NCBI GenBank assembly: GCA_018433975.1
Contig: JAHDQE010000094.1
Location: 1 to 39,624 of the forward strand
DNA from: Ornatilinea sp.
Lineage (GTDB): Bacteria; Chloroflexota; Anaerolineae; Anaerolineales; Anaerolineaceae
DNA: 39,624 nucleotides
Direction of reading: 5' to 3'
The notes beneath the pieces are model-generated. The model was given only the letters and a program-made list of their open reading frames with translations, did not search any database and had not been told where the DNA came from. The translations under genes and the position numbers were made by a program. Within the stretch, counting starts at the first letter, position 1. Every line of letters begins with the position of its first letter. Shown here piece after piece: positions 13,915 through 22,516 of this stretch.

Positions 13915-16584
13915 TTATTGAGAATTGAGAGGGCATTTTAACCCGTTGATGTCGGGTCGTCGATAGAAACTGGTCCCTTTTTCAGTTTCAACTATCACAA
14001 AAAGTGCGTCCAGATAACCACTACCGTTACAGCCAACCACAGTCACAATGGACCCGTGCGGAAAGGTCTTCGGCATTTCAGACAGCGGCAGGATCACTCC
14101 TCTGCTGCCGCCGGTACGAAGCAGGGTGAAGGTCAGGCGTGAATATGCCATTTCCCGGGTGTAGCCCTGATCCCCGGCCTCGCCTTCTCCACTTTGATAG
14201 TATCGGGGGTAAAGTCCTTTTCCGGAAAGGATGACTGCGTCCTCATCTTCCAGAAATTTGTCCAAAGCGGCTTGAATTCGAGGGATTCTTTCCGCCGGGA
14301 AATTTCCTTTCAGAAGAGTCTCCAGATTGGCAGTTTCATCCGGAAGGTATTGAGCGGGAAGAATACGGTCCAGCAGCGGAATGCCAAGTCCGACCAGCAA
14401 AACGGCCGCCAGCACCACAGCAATTTTTTTCCATTCCTGCGCGGGTAGGCCTCCGGAAGCAGGAACTTCCGAGGTTGATTCCACATCGCCGTGAATGCTC
14501 TGCCACCCGAATTGGACCACCTGAAACCACCCCAGCAGATAATACAGGATAAGAATCCATTCAATCGGTGCCAGATACCGCCCTCCGGACGTGCGGGCAA
14601 AGGCCGACCCCAGGTTATATCCCAGATAGATCACCAGCGGGAGGATTCCCACAAATCCCTGTTTCCGGAAGGCATAACCAATCCCGGCACTCAGCAGTAC
14701 GAGGTTGGCAGCCAGAAAAATGATTTGCCGGAAGTTCAGCGTTTGATCCCATTCCGGCAGCCAGTGCGAATCAGGCGCTTTAATAATGTGCGCAATATCA
14801 TTCAGCACAGGCGAATCCGGAAGTGCCAACATACTGGTGGCAAGGTTGTGGAAGAAATGCCGGGAAGTGAGGCTCAAAACAGCCCCAAGGGGATGCTCGT
14901 ACTGCGGTGTTGAAGAACTGGCAGGCAGGTTGGCAGCCGGTTCAGGAGTTAACGCAGGGGAAAATGGAATATCCAAAAAAGTTGTTTCCGGAACGGCCTG
15001 CTGCGTGGGACTGGGAAAGAACTCGGATTGTACTTCCGGCTCCGAAACATAAGGAGCATAACGCTGCATCCAGACGGTTCCCCGGAAGCGTGTCAGAAAG
15101 AAATAGGGGGTGACCCAGGTCCGGCCGGTGTTGATCATCCAGGGCAGCAAAGGCAGTAGAAAAGCCGATAAAAACACGACCAGACTCCATACGGTCTGTT
15201 TCCAATCTCGTTTTATTTTCAACAATATCCAGAAAAGTGCAACCGGCACTACAAACCAGACGTTGTAGCGGATCATGGTTGTCAGTCCCAATGCGCCACC
15301 GGCTGCCGCAAGGTAGGTATTCTTCCTGGAGTTGGATTGATGTGCCCGGAGGAGCCACAACGTGAACACAGCCAGCCCCAGCCGGCAGGCCGGTTCCGTC
15401 AGCAGGAGCCGGGCGTTCGGTGCGTTGATCCAGGGAGTAGCCGCAATGGCGTTTATCTCATAGAGAAGAACAAGGACTGCCGCTGCAATCCCCACGGGCC
15501 TGGATTTCAGCGTCCGGCCAATCAGATAAACGATTGGGACAAACGCTGCCATCAAAGCAGTGTAAAACTCCATATACAGCGAGAAATCATTCCCGGTCAA
15601 CCGGTGCAAAACATACAACAACCAGGAGTAAAAAGGCTTATCCACATATTCTTGCCCGGATAACCCCTGACCGGTTACGGCCAATTCCGCACTGAGGTCA
15701 TAAACCCTTGCATCGGAATAAGGATAATACTCTTGATTGGGCGGGTAAGGCCCGGGGGCAAAGTAGCTGTCCTGCCGGGGCACCAGGTTCCAGGCCAGGA
15801 CCGCCACAACCCATAGGATCAAACAGACGGCAAGATCCAGCCGATGTTCTCTCGCAAACAGATTGTTGGAATGAGTCGAGCGCAGACGGCGTTCCAACAG
15901 GAAAAACAGCAAGCCGATTGCGATGCTGCCAAAAACCTGCCACAACAACAGCGGCGGTGCGGACTCATTCCAGAACATTTCATCCGGTTCCAATCCGATT
16001 TTTGTGAAAGCTATAAACGCCCAGACCACACCCAGAACGCACAGGGTTAAAGCCGCCGGGCGTAATTCGGGAAGGAACTTCTGCAATCTCTGCTTTAACG
16101 ATCCTTGTGGCATGGGGAAAATACCCGCTGCAACCCCAAAGAAGGTTTGCAGCGACACCAGAAACAGCCACAGCAGGAAGGGCCGCAGGCGAATTAACCA
16201 CGCAGCGTACACCCCTACCCGGTAACCGGGCAGAAAAACCGCGCTGCCACATATCCAGGCAACCGCACAGGCAGCGCCCATCACAGCTTTCACGCTGCGG
16301 AGATTTCCCAAAAACAATTGGATTCGCGGGAAAGATTTGCCCCGGAAAGCCTTACCCGCCAGAAGGGCACTCCCCAGCAGCAAGGTTCCAAAAATCAGGG
16401 TTCCGGTCCAACGGAAAATCGAAAAGCCCAAAAAGACTGCATGTTTGGGGTCCGCGGGAATGCTTAACAGCATTCCCGCCCCTCCAAGCGATTCTACAGC
16501 AGCCAGCGCGAAAAAGAGCGTCACGCCCCTTGTTGAAGGAGAGTGAACTTGCTGGGAAAGTGATGTCTCGCGGAGATCGGTCAT
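13915..16584 (-). CDS. Large GT-C-type membrane glycosyltransferase (PMT/ArnT-like)
   Basis: The 889-residue polytopic protein has many hydrophobic segments in its first 700 residues and a soluble C-terminal domain from about 740. The acidic loop motif expected in lipid-phosphosugar-dependent GT-C enzymes is visible as PYSDARVYDLSAE (D291, D296) between membrane segments, followed by DKPFYSWLLYVL, as in PMT/ArnT relatives. It probably transfers a sugar from a polyprenyl-phosphate donor to a glycan or protein on the outer side of the membrane. About 250 residues with extra membrane segments precede the catalytic loop, longer than typical family members. Its ATG overlaps the preceding GT4 stop by 4 nt (ATGA), indicating translational coupling. 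It is the last gene of the - strand cluster. Confidence 0.8.
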   Translation of the reverse strand: MTDLRETSLSQQVHSPSTRGVTLFFALAAVESLGGAGMLLSIPADPKHAVFLGFSIFRWTGTLIFGTLLLGSALLAGKAFRGKSFPRIQLFLGNLRSVKAVMGAACAVAWICGSAVFLPGYRVGVYAAWLIRLRPFLLWLFLVSLQTFFGVAAGIFPMPQGSLKQRLQKFLPELRPAALTLCVLGVVWAFIAFTKIGLEPDEMFWNESAPPLLLWQVFGSIAIGLLFFLLERRLRSTHSNNLFAREHRLDLAVCLILWVVAVLAWNLVPRQDSYFAPGPYPPNQEYYPYSDARVYDLSAELAVTGQGLSGQEYVDKPFYSWLLYVLHRLTGNDFSLYMEFYTALMAAFVPIVYLIGRTLKSRPVGIAAAVLVLLYEINAIAATPWINAPNARLLLTEPACRLGLAVFTLWLLRAHQSNSRKNTYLAAAGGALGLTTMIRYNVWFVVPVALFWILLKIKRDWKQTVWSLVVFLSAFLLPLLPWMINTGRTWVTPYFFLTRFRGTVWMQRYAPYVSEPEVQSEFFPSPTQQAVPETTFLDIPFSPALTPEPAANLPASSSTPQYEHPLGAVLSLTSRHFFHNLATSMLALPDSPVLNDIAHIIKAPDSHWLPEWDQTLNFRQIIFLAANLVLLSAGIGYAFRKQGFVGILPLVIYLGYNLGSAFARTSGGRYLAPIEWILILYYLLGWFQVVQFGWQSIHGDVESTSEVPASGGLPAQEWKKIAVVLAAVLLVGLGIPLLDRILPAQYLPDETANLETLLKGNFPAERIPRIQAALDKFLEDEDAVILSGKGLYPRYYQSGEGEAGDQGYTREMAYSRLTFTLLRTGGSRGVILPLSEMPKTFPHGSIVTVVGCNGSGYLDALFVIVETEKGTSFYRRPDINGLKCPLNSQ

Positions 16585-17723
16585 TCCATCAGTACTTTCC
16601 GGTAAATCGAAAGGGTAGCCTGGTTAACAGCCTCGGTAGAGAGATTTTCCGACACAAATTCCCGCCCGGCGCGCCCCATCCGCACACACTCATCCGGGTT
16701 GCTCAACAATGCACGGATCGCATCTGCCAATGCCTGACTGTCCTTCGGCGGAACCAGCAGGCCGGTCCGCCCTTCCAGAACAGCAGCCCGGCAGCCCGGC
16801 CAGTCCGTAGCGATCACCGGCCGCCCGCTGGAGCCAGCTTCCAGCAGTACGGTGGGAACTCCCTCACCGTAGGTTGTAGGGTGTACAACCAGGGCGCTTT
16901 GCTGGTATACCCCCGGCATATCCTCCCGCCAGCCCCACCATTCCACTGCACCTCTTTGCACCCAGTTTTGCAAAGTAGTTTCCGGAATACTGGTAGGGTT
17001 TCCGGTATCCGGCATGCCAACCAGCACCATCCGGACATCCAAATCACGTTGGAGGATTTCGGCGGCCTGCACAAAAACCCCCACGCCTTTTTCCCACAGC
17101 ATCCGGCTGGCCATAACAACGATAGGCGTACCCTCAGGATAAGAGCTATACGGATACTGGTCAATATTCACGCCCACACTCGGGATCAGGTGAGTGAACT
17201 TTTCGGAAATCAGGTGGGACTGGATGAAATATTGCTGATCGCTTGAATTTTCAAAAACAACGGCCTGTATGGCTTTTCCCTTGAAGGCCATCTTGAATAG
17301 GGCCCGGACAATGGGGCGCAGCAGCACAGCCTTAAGGTCGGTGTTGCTGAACACATAGCCGCGCCCGGGGATAGAGTTAACCACCCGCGCAGTCTTGCAG
17401 TGTACCGCGGCCAATGAGCCATAGATCACCGCTTTATTGGTGTGAAGGTGGACGAGGTCCGGCTGCTCTTCCTGATAGATCCTGCCCAGTGCAAGGATTG
17501 AACGGATTTCCCGCCAGGGGGCAATGGACTGCCGCCCGACCTGCCATTCCCGCCAGGTAATCCCTTCCGACACAAAGCGCGCAGAATAAGGCCCGGCCGG
17601 AGAAACCAGTACCACCTCCCATCCGCATCCGACCAGGTTCCGGATTAATTCCATCCGGAAATTGTAGAGATACCAGTCGGTGTTGGCGACCATCAAAATT
17701 TTTGGCGTTTTTCTCTTTTGCAT
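16581..17723 (-). CDS. Family 4 glycosyltransferase
   Basis: The 380-residue cytosolic GT-B enzyme has an N-terminal acceptor domain (KILMVANTDWYLYNFRMELI) and a C-terminal nucleotide-sugar domain with VVMASRMLWEKGVGVFV and the donor-binding EGVPTVLLEAGSSGRPVIATD segment (E-x7-E type, retaining GT4). It most resembles capsule/exopolysaccharide GT4 enzymes that transfer hexoses or N-acetylhexosamines; the sugar cannot be told. A TTG at 17729 would add two residues, but AAAGG stands 6 nt before the ATG at 17723, two nt after the previous stop. The downstream GT-C gene overlaps its stop by 4 nt. Confidence 0.9.
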   Translation of the reverse strand: MQKRKTPKILMVANTDWYLYNFRMELIRNLVGCGWEVVLVSPAGPYSARFVSEGITWREWQVGRQSIAPWREIRSILALGRIYQEEQPDLVHLHTNKAVIYGSLAAVHCKTARVVNSIPGRGYVFSNTDLKAVLLRPIVRALFKMAFKGKAIQAVVFENSSDQQYFIQSHLISEKFTHLIPSVGVNIDQYPYSSYPEGTPIVVMASRMLWEKGVGVFVQAAEILQRDLDVRMVLVGMPDTGNPTSIPETTLQNWVQRGAVEWWGWREDMPGVYQQSALVVHPTTYGEGVPTVLLEAGSSGRPVIATDWPGCRAAVLEGRTGLLVPPKDSQALADAIRALLSNPDECVRMGRAGREFVSENLSTEAVNQATLSIYRKVLME

Positions 17724-17725
17724 TT

Positions 17726-18871
17726 TCAACCTTTAACGTTCCGGCAGCCCAACACATCACGGTAAAGCCGGGTAAGGCGGGTCTGCATTTCTCTCCAATC
17801 ATAACGCTGTTCGTACAGTCTGCGTCCATTTGCTCCAAGTGTCTGGCGCAGTACCGGGTCCTGCGCCAGACGTTCTAAAGCAGCTTCCAGCTTCGGGCCA
17901 TCGCCGTAAGGGACCACGATGCCCATCCGGTGAGATTGAACCAGGGTATCCATACCGGTTCCTTCCGCCACAATAACCGGTTTGGACAACATCATGGCTT
18001 CAAAGAGCTTGTTGGGACTGGCAAGGCGATTATTCGGGACCGCCGGATCGTAGGTGGCGAGCAGCACATCGGCCCAGGCGCTGATTTCGAGCGCTGTGGA
18101 ATAAGGGACGCGCCCGTGCCAGGTCAGGTTGGACAAAACAAGAGCGCTCTGCAGGATGGCGGCTTCATCACCGCCAAAACCGGCCAGATCAAAATGCCAA
18201 TCCGGATGCCCGGGCAGCAGTTCAATCAAATTCAGCAGCCCCCGGTCCAACTGGAGCAGGCCAATATAAGCAATCCGCAGCCCCTCTTTGTGATCACCGG
18301 ATAAATCAGGCAACAATGCCGGCCGATCTTCAGGCGTGTTGTAGATGATTTCTAACCGCCTGGGGCCTATTCCGGCAAGCTGCGCTTCCCGGATATCATC
18401 TACCAGAATAACTGCGTCGGCAGTCCGGATAATCTTCCGGTCAAGCCACCGCAGAAGGCCGCGCAGCCAACCGGACCCCAAGCGGACGTGGTCCGCGTAA
18501 AAGTCAAAGATATCATACACCACAACTTTCCCGGCCAGCAGTTTCATCACCATGGCAGGAAGCACGGTGTCAAAATCACAGGCGTGAATGGCACGGTATT
18601 CACCACGGTGCTGCCACAGCCAGCGCAGGAGCAGCCATTGCCAGCGCAGCAGCGACCCCAGGTTTTGCATCCCGGTCCCGTATTGTGCGGGAATCTGTAA
18701 GCGGTGCAGCTCAACCTCTGCCAGATCAGGGGATTCAAGGAGCTGTCCGGTGCGATCCCAGGCCATAATGCTGACCGCGTAACCGGATTGAACCAGAGCG
18801 CGGGCTGTTTTTTCCACGCGCGGGTCGGGGGCTACCGGGTTCGAGCGGCAGATCACAATTCGCTCAACCAT
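17726..18871 (-). CDS. Family 4-like glycosyltransferase
   Basis: The 381-residue GT-B protein starts IVICRSNPVAPDPRVEKTARAL, a form common in exopolysaccharide GT4 enzymes. The C-terminal half has LRIAYIGLLQLDRGL, ADVLLATYDPAVPNNRLASPNKLFEAMMLSKPVIV, where the expected E-x7-E region is altered to NKLFEAM, and the terminal helix YDWREMQTRL. It probably adds a sugar to a lipid-linked glycan at the cytoplasmic face. An in-frame ATG at 18883 is possible; 18871 is preferred because a GGGGTG stretch precedes it and the 8-nt overlap matches that of the previous gene pair. Donor and acceptor are unknown. Confidence 0.87.
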   Translation of the reverse strand: MVERIVICRSNPVAPDPRVEKTARALVQSGYAVSIMAWDRTGQLLESPDLAEVELHRLQIPAQYGTGMQNLGSLLRWQWLLLRWLWQHRGEYRAIHACDFDTVLPAMVMKLLAGKVVVYDIFDFYADHVRLGSGWLRGLLRWLDRKIIRTADAVILVDDIREAQLAGIGPRRLEIIYNTPEDRPALLPDLSGDHKEGLRIAYIGLLQLDRGLLNLIELLPGHPDWHFDLAGFGGDEAAILQSALVLSNLTWHGRVPYSTALEISAWADVLLATYDPAVPNNRLASPNKLFEAMMLSKPVIVAEGTGMDTLVQSHRMGIVVPYGDGPKLEAALERLAQDPVLRQTLGANGRRLYEQRYDWREMQTRLTRLYRDVLGCRNVKG

Positions 18872-20033
18872 TTCGCACCCCATGAACTTCCGCAGAATCG
18901 AACTGCAACAGGGATTTATAAACCCCTGTCAACCGCCGCACCATGGGTTCAGCTTCATAATTCCCCGTTTTTGCTCTTGCGGCTGCACCAAACTCCTTCC
19001 GGATTTTCGGGGATTGGCTCAAGGTTTTAATTCGCTTCGCCAGACCGGCCGGGGCCCCAGATGGGACCAAAAAACCGGTCTTATTCTCCTCAATAATGTT
19101 CCCCACTTCGCCAACCTCCGAAGCGATAATTGCCATCCCGGCCGCCATCGCTTCCAGCAGGATATAGGGCATGCCTTCAAACCGGGAAGGCAGGACAAAG
19201 ATATCCGCCGCCCGCAACAGGTCCGGGATATCTTCGCGTGCCCCCAGGAACTGCACGGTGTCTTGCAGGTTGAGCGCACGAGTTTGTGCTTCTAACGCAG
19301 CGTGCTCTTCCCCATCACCCACAATCCACAACCGCAGGGTTTCAGGAGCAGGTTGTAACAAAGCGAGTGCTTCAAGCAAGACATCATACCCCTTTTGTGG
19401 ATGCAGACGCCCAACCCCGACCACAACCACACTCTCTTTAGGAGCGCACAAAGCAGCACGCAGGGTCTCCCGGGAGTTTTGCTGCACCGGACGCAGGTCA
19501 ATCCCGTTCGGGATGGTGACGGCACGCGAAACAGGTCCCATTCTGGAGCGCGCATTTTCCGAAACGAAGATCACCTGGTCAATCCGCTGGCGGAGCAGCC
19601 AGCCTTCCATAGCTCCATAAGCCCATCTTTTAAACGACCGGAAAGGCACCGGAGCTTCTGCCATTTCGCGCGCCAGCAGGTGAACGGTGGCTGCGCATGG
19701 AAGCCCCAACGCACGGGCCGCCTGGCTGGCCGGCCAGTAAGCGCGCGGGTGATGGATATGCACCAGATCAATTTTCTCTTCGCGGAAAAGTTTTTGCAGG
19801 TGGTGTGCTGAGCGGAAATCCAGCGCGGATTCAGGCTCCCAGGGGATCACTTTGCTGCCCAGTGAACCGGCCTGGCCGGTAAACCGCTCCGATGCGCCGG
19901 AAAATAGAACCGGATCAAAAGCGTCCCGATCCAGATACTTCAGCAATTGCAGCAGATGGGTCTCGACACCCCCCACATCCAGTTGGGGGCCATAAACCAG
20001 ACCAACCGGGTAAGGTGTTAATTTCTTATTCAC
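18864..20033 (-). CDS. Family 4 glycosyltransferase
   Basis: The 389-residue retaining GT-B glycosyltransferase has the glycine-rich acceptor loop GPQLDVGGVETHLLQLLKYL, VVVGVGRLHPQKGYDVLLEAL at the start of the donor domain and the EGMPYILLEAMAAGMAIIASEVGEVGNI nucleotide-sugar motif. The open frame extends to 20180, but that extension lies inside the upstream GT2 gene. The GTG at 20033, preceded by GGAG 8 nt away and overlapping the GT2 stop by 8 nt, is the likely start. It is part of the run of four consecutive cytosolic glycosyltransferases that would assemble the repeat unit or adaptor of the exported glycan. Confidence 0.9.
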   Translation of the reverse strand: MNKKLTPYPVGLVYGPQLDVGGVETHLLQLLKYLDRDAFDPVLFSGASERFTGQAGSLGSKVIPWEPESALDFRSAHHLQKLFREEKIDLVHIHHPRAYWPASQAARALGLPCAATVHLLAREMAEAPVPFRSFKRWAYGAMEGWLLRQRIDQVIFVSENARSRMGPVSRAVTIPNGIDLRPVQQNSRETLRAALCAPKESVVVVGVGRLHPQKGYDVLLEALALLQPAPETLRLWIVGDGEEHAALEAQTRALNLQDTVQFLGAREDIPDLLRAADIFVLPSRFEGMPYILLEAMAAGMAIIASEVGEVGNIIEENKTGFLVPSGAPAGLAKRIKTLSQSPKIRKEFGAAARAKTGNYEAEPMVRRLTGVYKSLLQFDSAEVHGVRNG

Positions 20034-20955
20034 GGTCACGGCTCCAACGGGTATGTGGATTACCACGCACACGCAGCAAAGCCTCCCGCATAGGGCTGCC
20101 GAGCAAGGCCAGCCAGAGCTGGCGCCGCAGGTGGAGCGGTGCCCAACGCCAGGCCAACCGGGCGTAGCGGCGCGCTTCACCGATATTCCCGCCCCAATAG
20201 GCGCAATCGCTGGCCCGGTACAAAGCGCTGCTCATCGCACGGGATTTTAAGCTTCGCACGGCTTCGGGAAGACCGGAAGAGCTGAAAAGCTTTTCATACA
20301 TCGTAACCAGCTCAGGCGCGAACCCGGGCAGGTCGGCAATGGATTTCGCTTCGGGATGCAGCCGCAAAACTGCCAGCCGGCAAGGCAGATAATCTACCCG
20401 GCAGGACAACCCGGCCCGCAGCCAGTAATCGAAATCCATAACATAATGCAGCCCTTCATCCAGCGGGCCGATGCGATTAAAAACTTCTCGCCGCAGGAAA
20501 ACCGCAGGCTGCGGCAGGTAGTTAAAGGCATTCCCTACCAACGCCATATATGAGAAAGGTTGGGCAGGATAAGAGCGGATGAACCGCCCTTCCGGATCAA
20601 TATAATCACAATCGCCATACACCAGATCCGTTTCCGGATGTGTCGCAAAATACGCAGCAACCGCTTCAATCGCGCCGGGCAGCAGGAGATCATCGGCGTT
20701 CAACCAGGAGAGAATCTCACCCTTCGCCAGCTTCCACCCATAGTTGATGGCTGCCGATTGCCCGAGACCGGCTTGAGCGCTCCAGCGCAGCCGGTCTCCG
20801 AAGGAATCGAGAACTTGCGGCGTATTGTCTGACGAACCTCCATCGATGACCCGATATTCCAACGCATCATACCGTTGGGAAAGAACGGACTGAACCGCTT
20901 CATTCAAAAAGCGGCTCGCGTTCAGGGTTGGGGTCACAATCGAAAAGGTTAGCAA
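20026..20955 (-). CDS. Family 2 glycosyltransferase
   Basis: The 309-residue GT-A enzyme has FSIVTPTLNASRFLNEAVQSVL at the N-terminus, VIDGGSSDNT, and the metal/nucleotide motif LNADD (85-89) with a later MDFDYWLRA catalytic-region segment. It closely resembles the C-terminal glycosyltransferase domain of the 1108-residue fusion encoded at 31272-34598 (LNSDDILLPGA, AMDWDLLLRF there), so the two are probably paralogous with related donors. The start is a TTG at 20955 with GAGG about 8 nt upstream; no better start is nearby. It follows the acyl ligase by 22 nt and overlaps the next GT4. Confidence 0.9.
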   Translation of the reverse strand: MLTFSIVTPTLNASRFLNEAVQSVLSQRYDALEYRVIDGGSSDNTPQVLDSFGDRLRWSAQAGLGQSAAINYGWKLAKGEILSWLNADDLLLPGAIEAVAAYFATHPETDLVYGDCDYIDPEGRFIRSYPAQPFSYMALVGNAFNYLPQPAVFLRREVFNRIGPLDEGLHYVMDFDYWLRAGLSCRVDYLPCRLAVLRLHPEAKSIADLPGFAPELVTMYEKLFSSSGLPEAVRSLKSRAMSSALYRASDCAYWGGNIGEARRYARLAWRWAPLHLRRQLWLALLGSPMREALLRVRGNPHTRWSRDRE

Positions 20956-20977
20956 GACTTTGCCTCAATACACGGAT

Positions 20978-22516
20978 TTATTGCCCGGCGTTTTCTGCCC
21001 GCAGTGCCTGGTGTGAAATCTTCCCGGCCGGAGTCATGGGCAGTTCGTCACGAAATTCCACCAGGCGCGGGGCTTTATAAGCCTCCATTTGTAATTCGCA
21101 ATGTGCGATCAACTCGTCCGCGGTGCTTTCAGCACCCGGTTTTAGCACAATATAGGCCTTGATCTCTTCACCGAGGGCCTCGTCAGGAATACCAATCACG
21201 GCTGCCTGAGCCACCGACGGGTAATGCGCCAAAACCTGTTCCACTTCAGCAGAGTACACTTTGTAACCGGAGCGTTTGATCACGTTATTCAGGCGGTCGA
21301 TCAGGTACACGTACCCGGCCTCATCCTGCCTACCGATATCGCCGGTGTGGAACCAGCCATCCCTAAAACTGGATTGATTGAGTTCCTCGGCATGAAAATA
21401 TCCGGAAAAGATTTGCGGCCCGCGGACGGTAATCTCGCCGGGGCTTCCGGTAGGAACCTCCTGTCCGGTTTCATCAACAATCCGCAGGCTGACGCCCGGC
21501 GCAGGACGACCGACTGAATTAAGTATAGTGTTTAATTCATCTGAATGAATGTAGCAGAACGGCACGCCTTCTGTCATTCCATAGCCGGATGAAATCTTTG
21601 CCTGAAATTGCTTTTCAAAAGCCTGGACCATCGGTTGCGGTACCGCTGAACCACCAAGAAAGCACTTACTCAACGAGTTTAGATTGAACTGGCTGGTGAC
21701 TGAAGCATGCATCAGATAATGAGCAATGGTAGGGACACCCGCGAAGAAAGTGACCTGGTCACGATCAATGGCCTTCAGGAAGATTTCAAGGTCAAACTGA
21801 GATATCAGGCTTGCAGAACTCAAATGCAGTGCGGAGCCCCATATCAGTGTCTGAAAAAAGATTGTGGAAGGTGGTGTGGCAATTAAAACCACATCCTCTG
21901 AAGTAAGCCCCCAAATATTTAAAGATGCCTGTAAGACATTAAAATACAAACTATTTTGACTGTGGACAACCCCTTTGGGCTGCCCGGTAGTACCTGAAGT
22001 ATACAGAATCACCGCGGGATCCTGGGGCCGGGCAGGATGGGTGTCAAATGAATCCGGCGCGAAATGAAGCAAGTCTTTGTAGAGCTCCACCGAATCAGGA
22101 CTGGATTGGCTGCCGGGCTGGCGGACCATCACCAAATGTTGGCAGGCCACTGCCCCTTGTTTTCCCTGCAGAGCACTTTCAAGAAAAGCTTCAAAGGCTA
22201 CCAGGACTTTAGCTTCAGCATTCAGCAGAATCTTTTGCAGGGCGAGCCCGGGGGTGGAAGGATGCAGGGGGATGGCAACTGCACCGGCTTTCGCAATTCC
22301 GGCCAGGCACACTGCCAGTTCTGGAATATTGGGCATTAACAGCGCGACTCGGTCCCCCGGCATAACGTTTAAAAAGCGAAGTGCGTTGGCAAATCGTCGG
22401 GCATCTGTTTCAATCTGGTGATAAGTAAATTTATTCCCGTTGGATAAAAGAAATGATTTCTCCGGCATCGTTCGGGCAGCATATTCTAAAATTGCAGCAA
22501 CATTAAGCGTGTTCAT
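20978..22516 (-). CDS. Acyl-CoA synthetase-like AMP-dependent ligase
   Basis: The 512-residue ANL-superfamily enzyme activates a carboxylate with ATP and normally passes it to CoA. It has the P-loop YTSGTTGQPKG (172-182), YGMTEG, the hinge region WFHTGDIGRQDEAGYVYLIDR and the catalytic lysine K499 in TPAGKIS. The open frame reaches 22729, but the extension overlaps the preceding gene; the ATG at 22516 overlaps that gene's stop as ATGA and is the evident start. It resembles FadD/MenE-type ligases rather than the FAAL-like neighbour, lacking the FAAL signature stretch. The tight pairing suggests that two ligases supply two acyl groups, or that one loads CoA and the other the carrier protein. 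Substrate undefined. Confidence 0.88.
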   Translation of the reverse strand: MNTLNVAAILEYAARTMPEKSFLLSNGNKFTYHQIETDARRFANALRFLNVMPGDRVALLMPNIPELAVCLAGIAKAGAVAIPLHPSTPGLALQKILLNAEAKVLVAFEAFLESALQGKQGAVACQHLVMVRQPGSQSSPDSVELYKDLLHFAPDSFDTHPARPQDPAVILYTSGTTGQPKGVVHSQNSLYFNVLQASLNIWGLTSEDVVLIATPPSTIFFQTLIWGSALHLSSASLISQFDLEIFLKAIDRDQVTFFAGVPTIAHYLMHASVTSQFNLNSLSKCFLGGSAVPQPMVQAFEKQFQAKISSGYGMTEGVPFCYIHSDELNTILNSVGRPAPGVSLRIVDETGQEVPTGSPGEITVRGPQIFSGYFHAEELNQSSFRDGWFHTGDIGRQDEAGYVYLIDRLNNVIKRSGYKVYSAEVEQVLAHYPSVAQAAVIGIPDEALGEEIKAYIVLKPGAESTADELIAHCELQMEAYKAPRLVEFRDELPMTPAGKISHQALRAENAGQ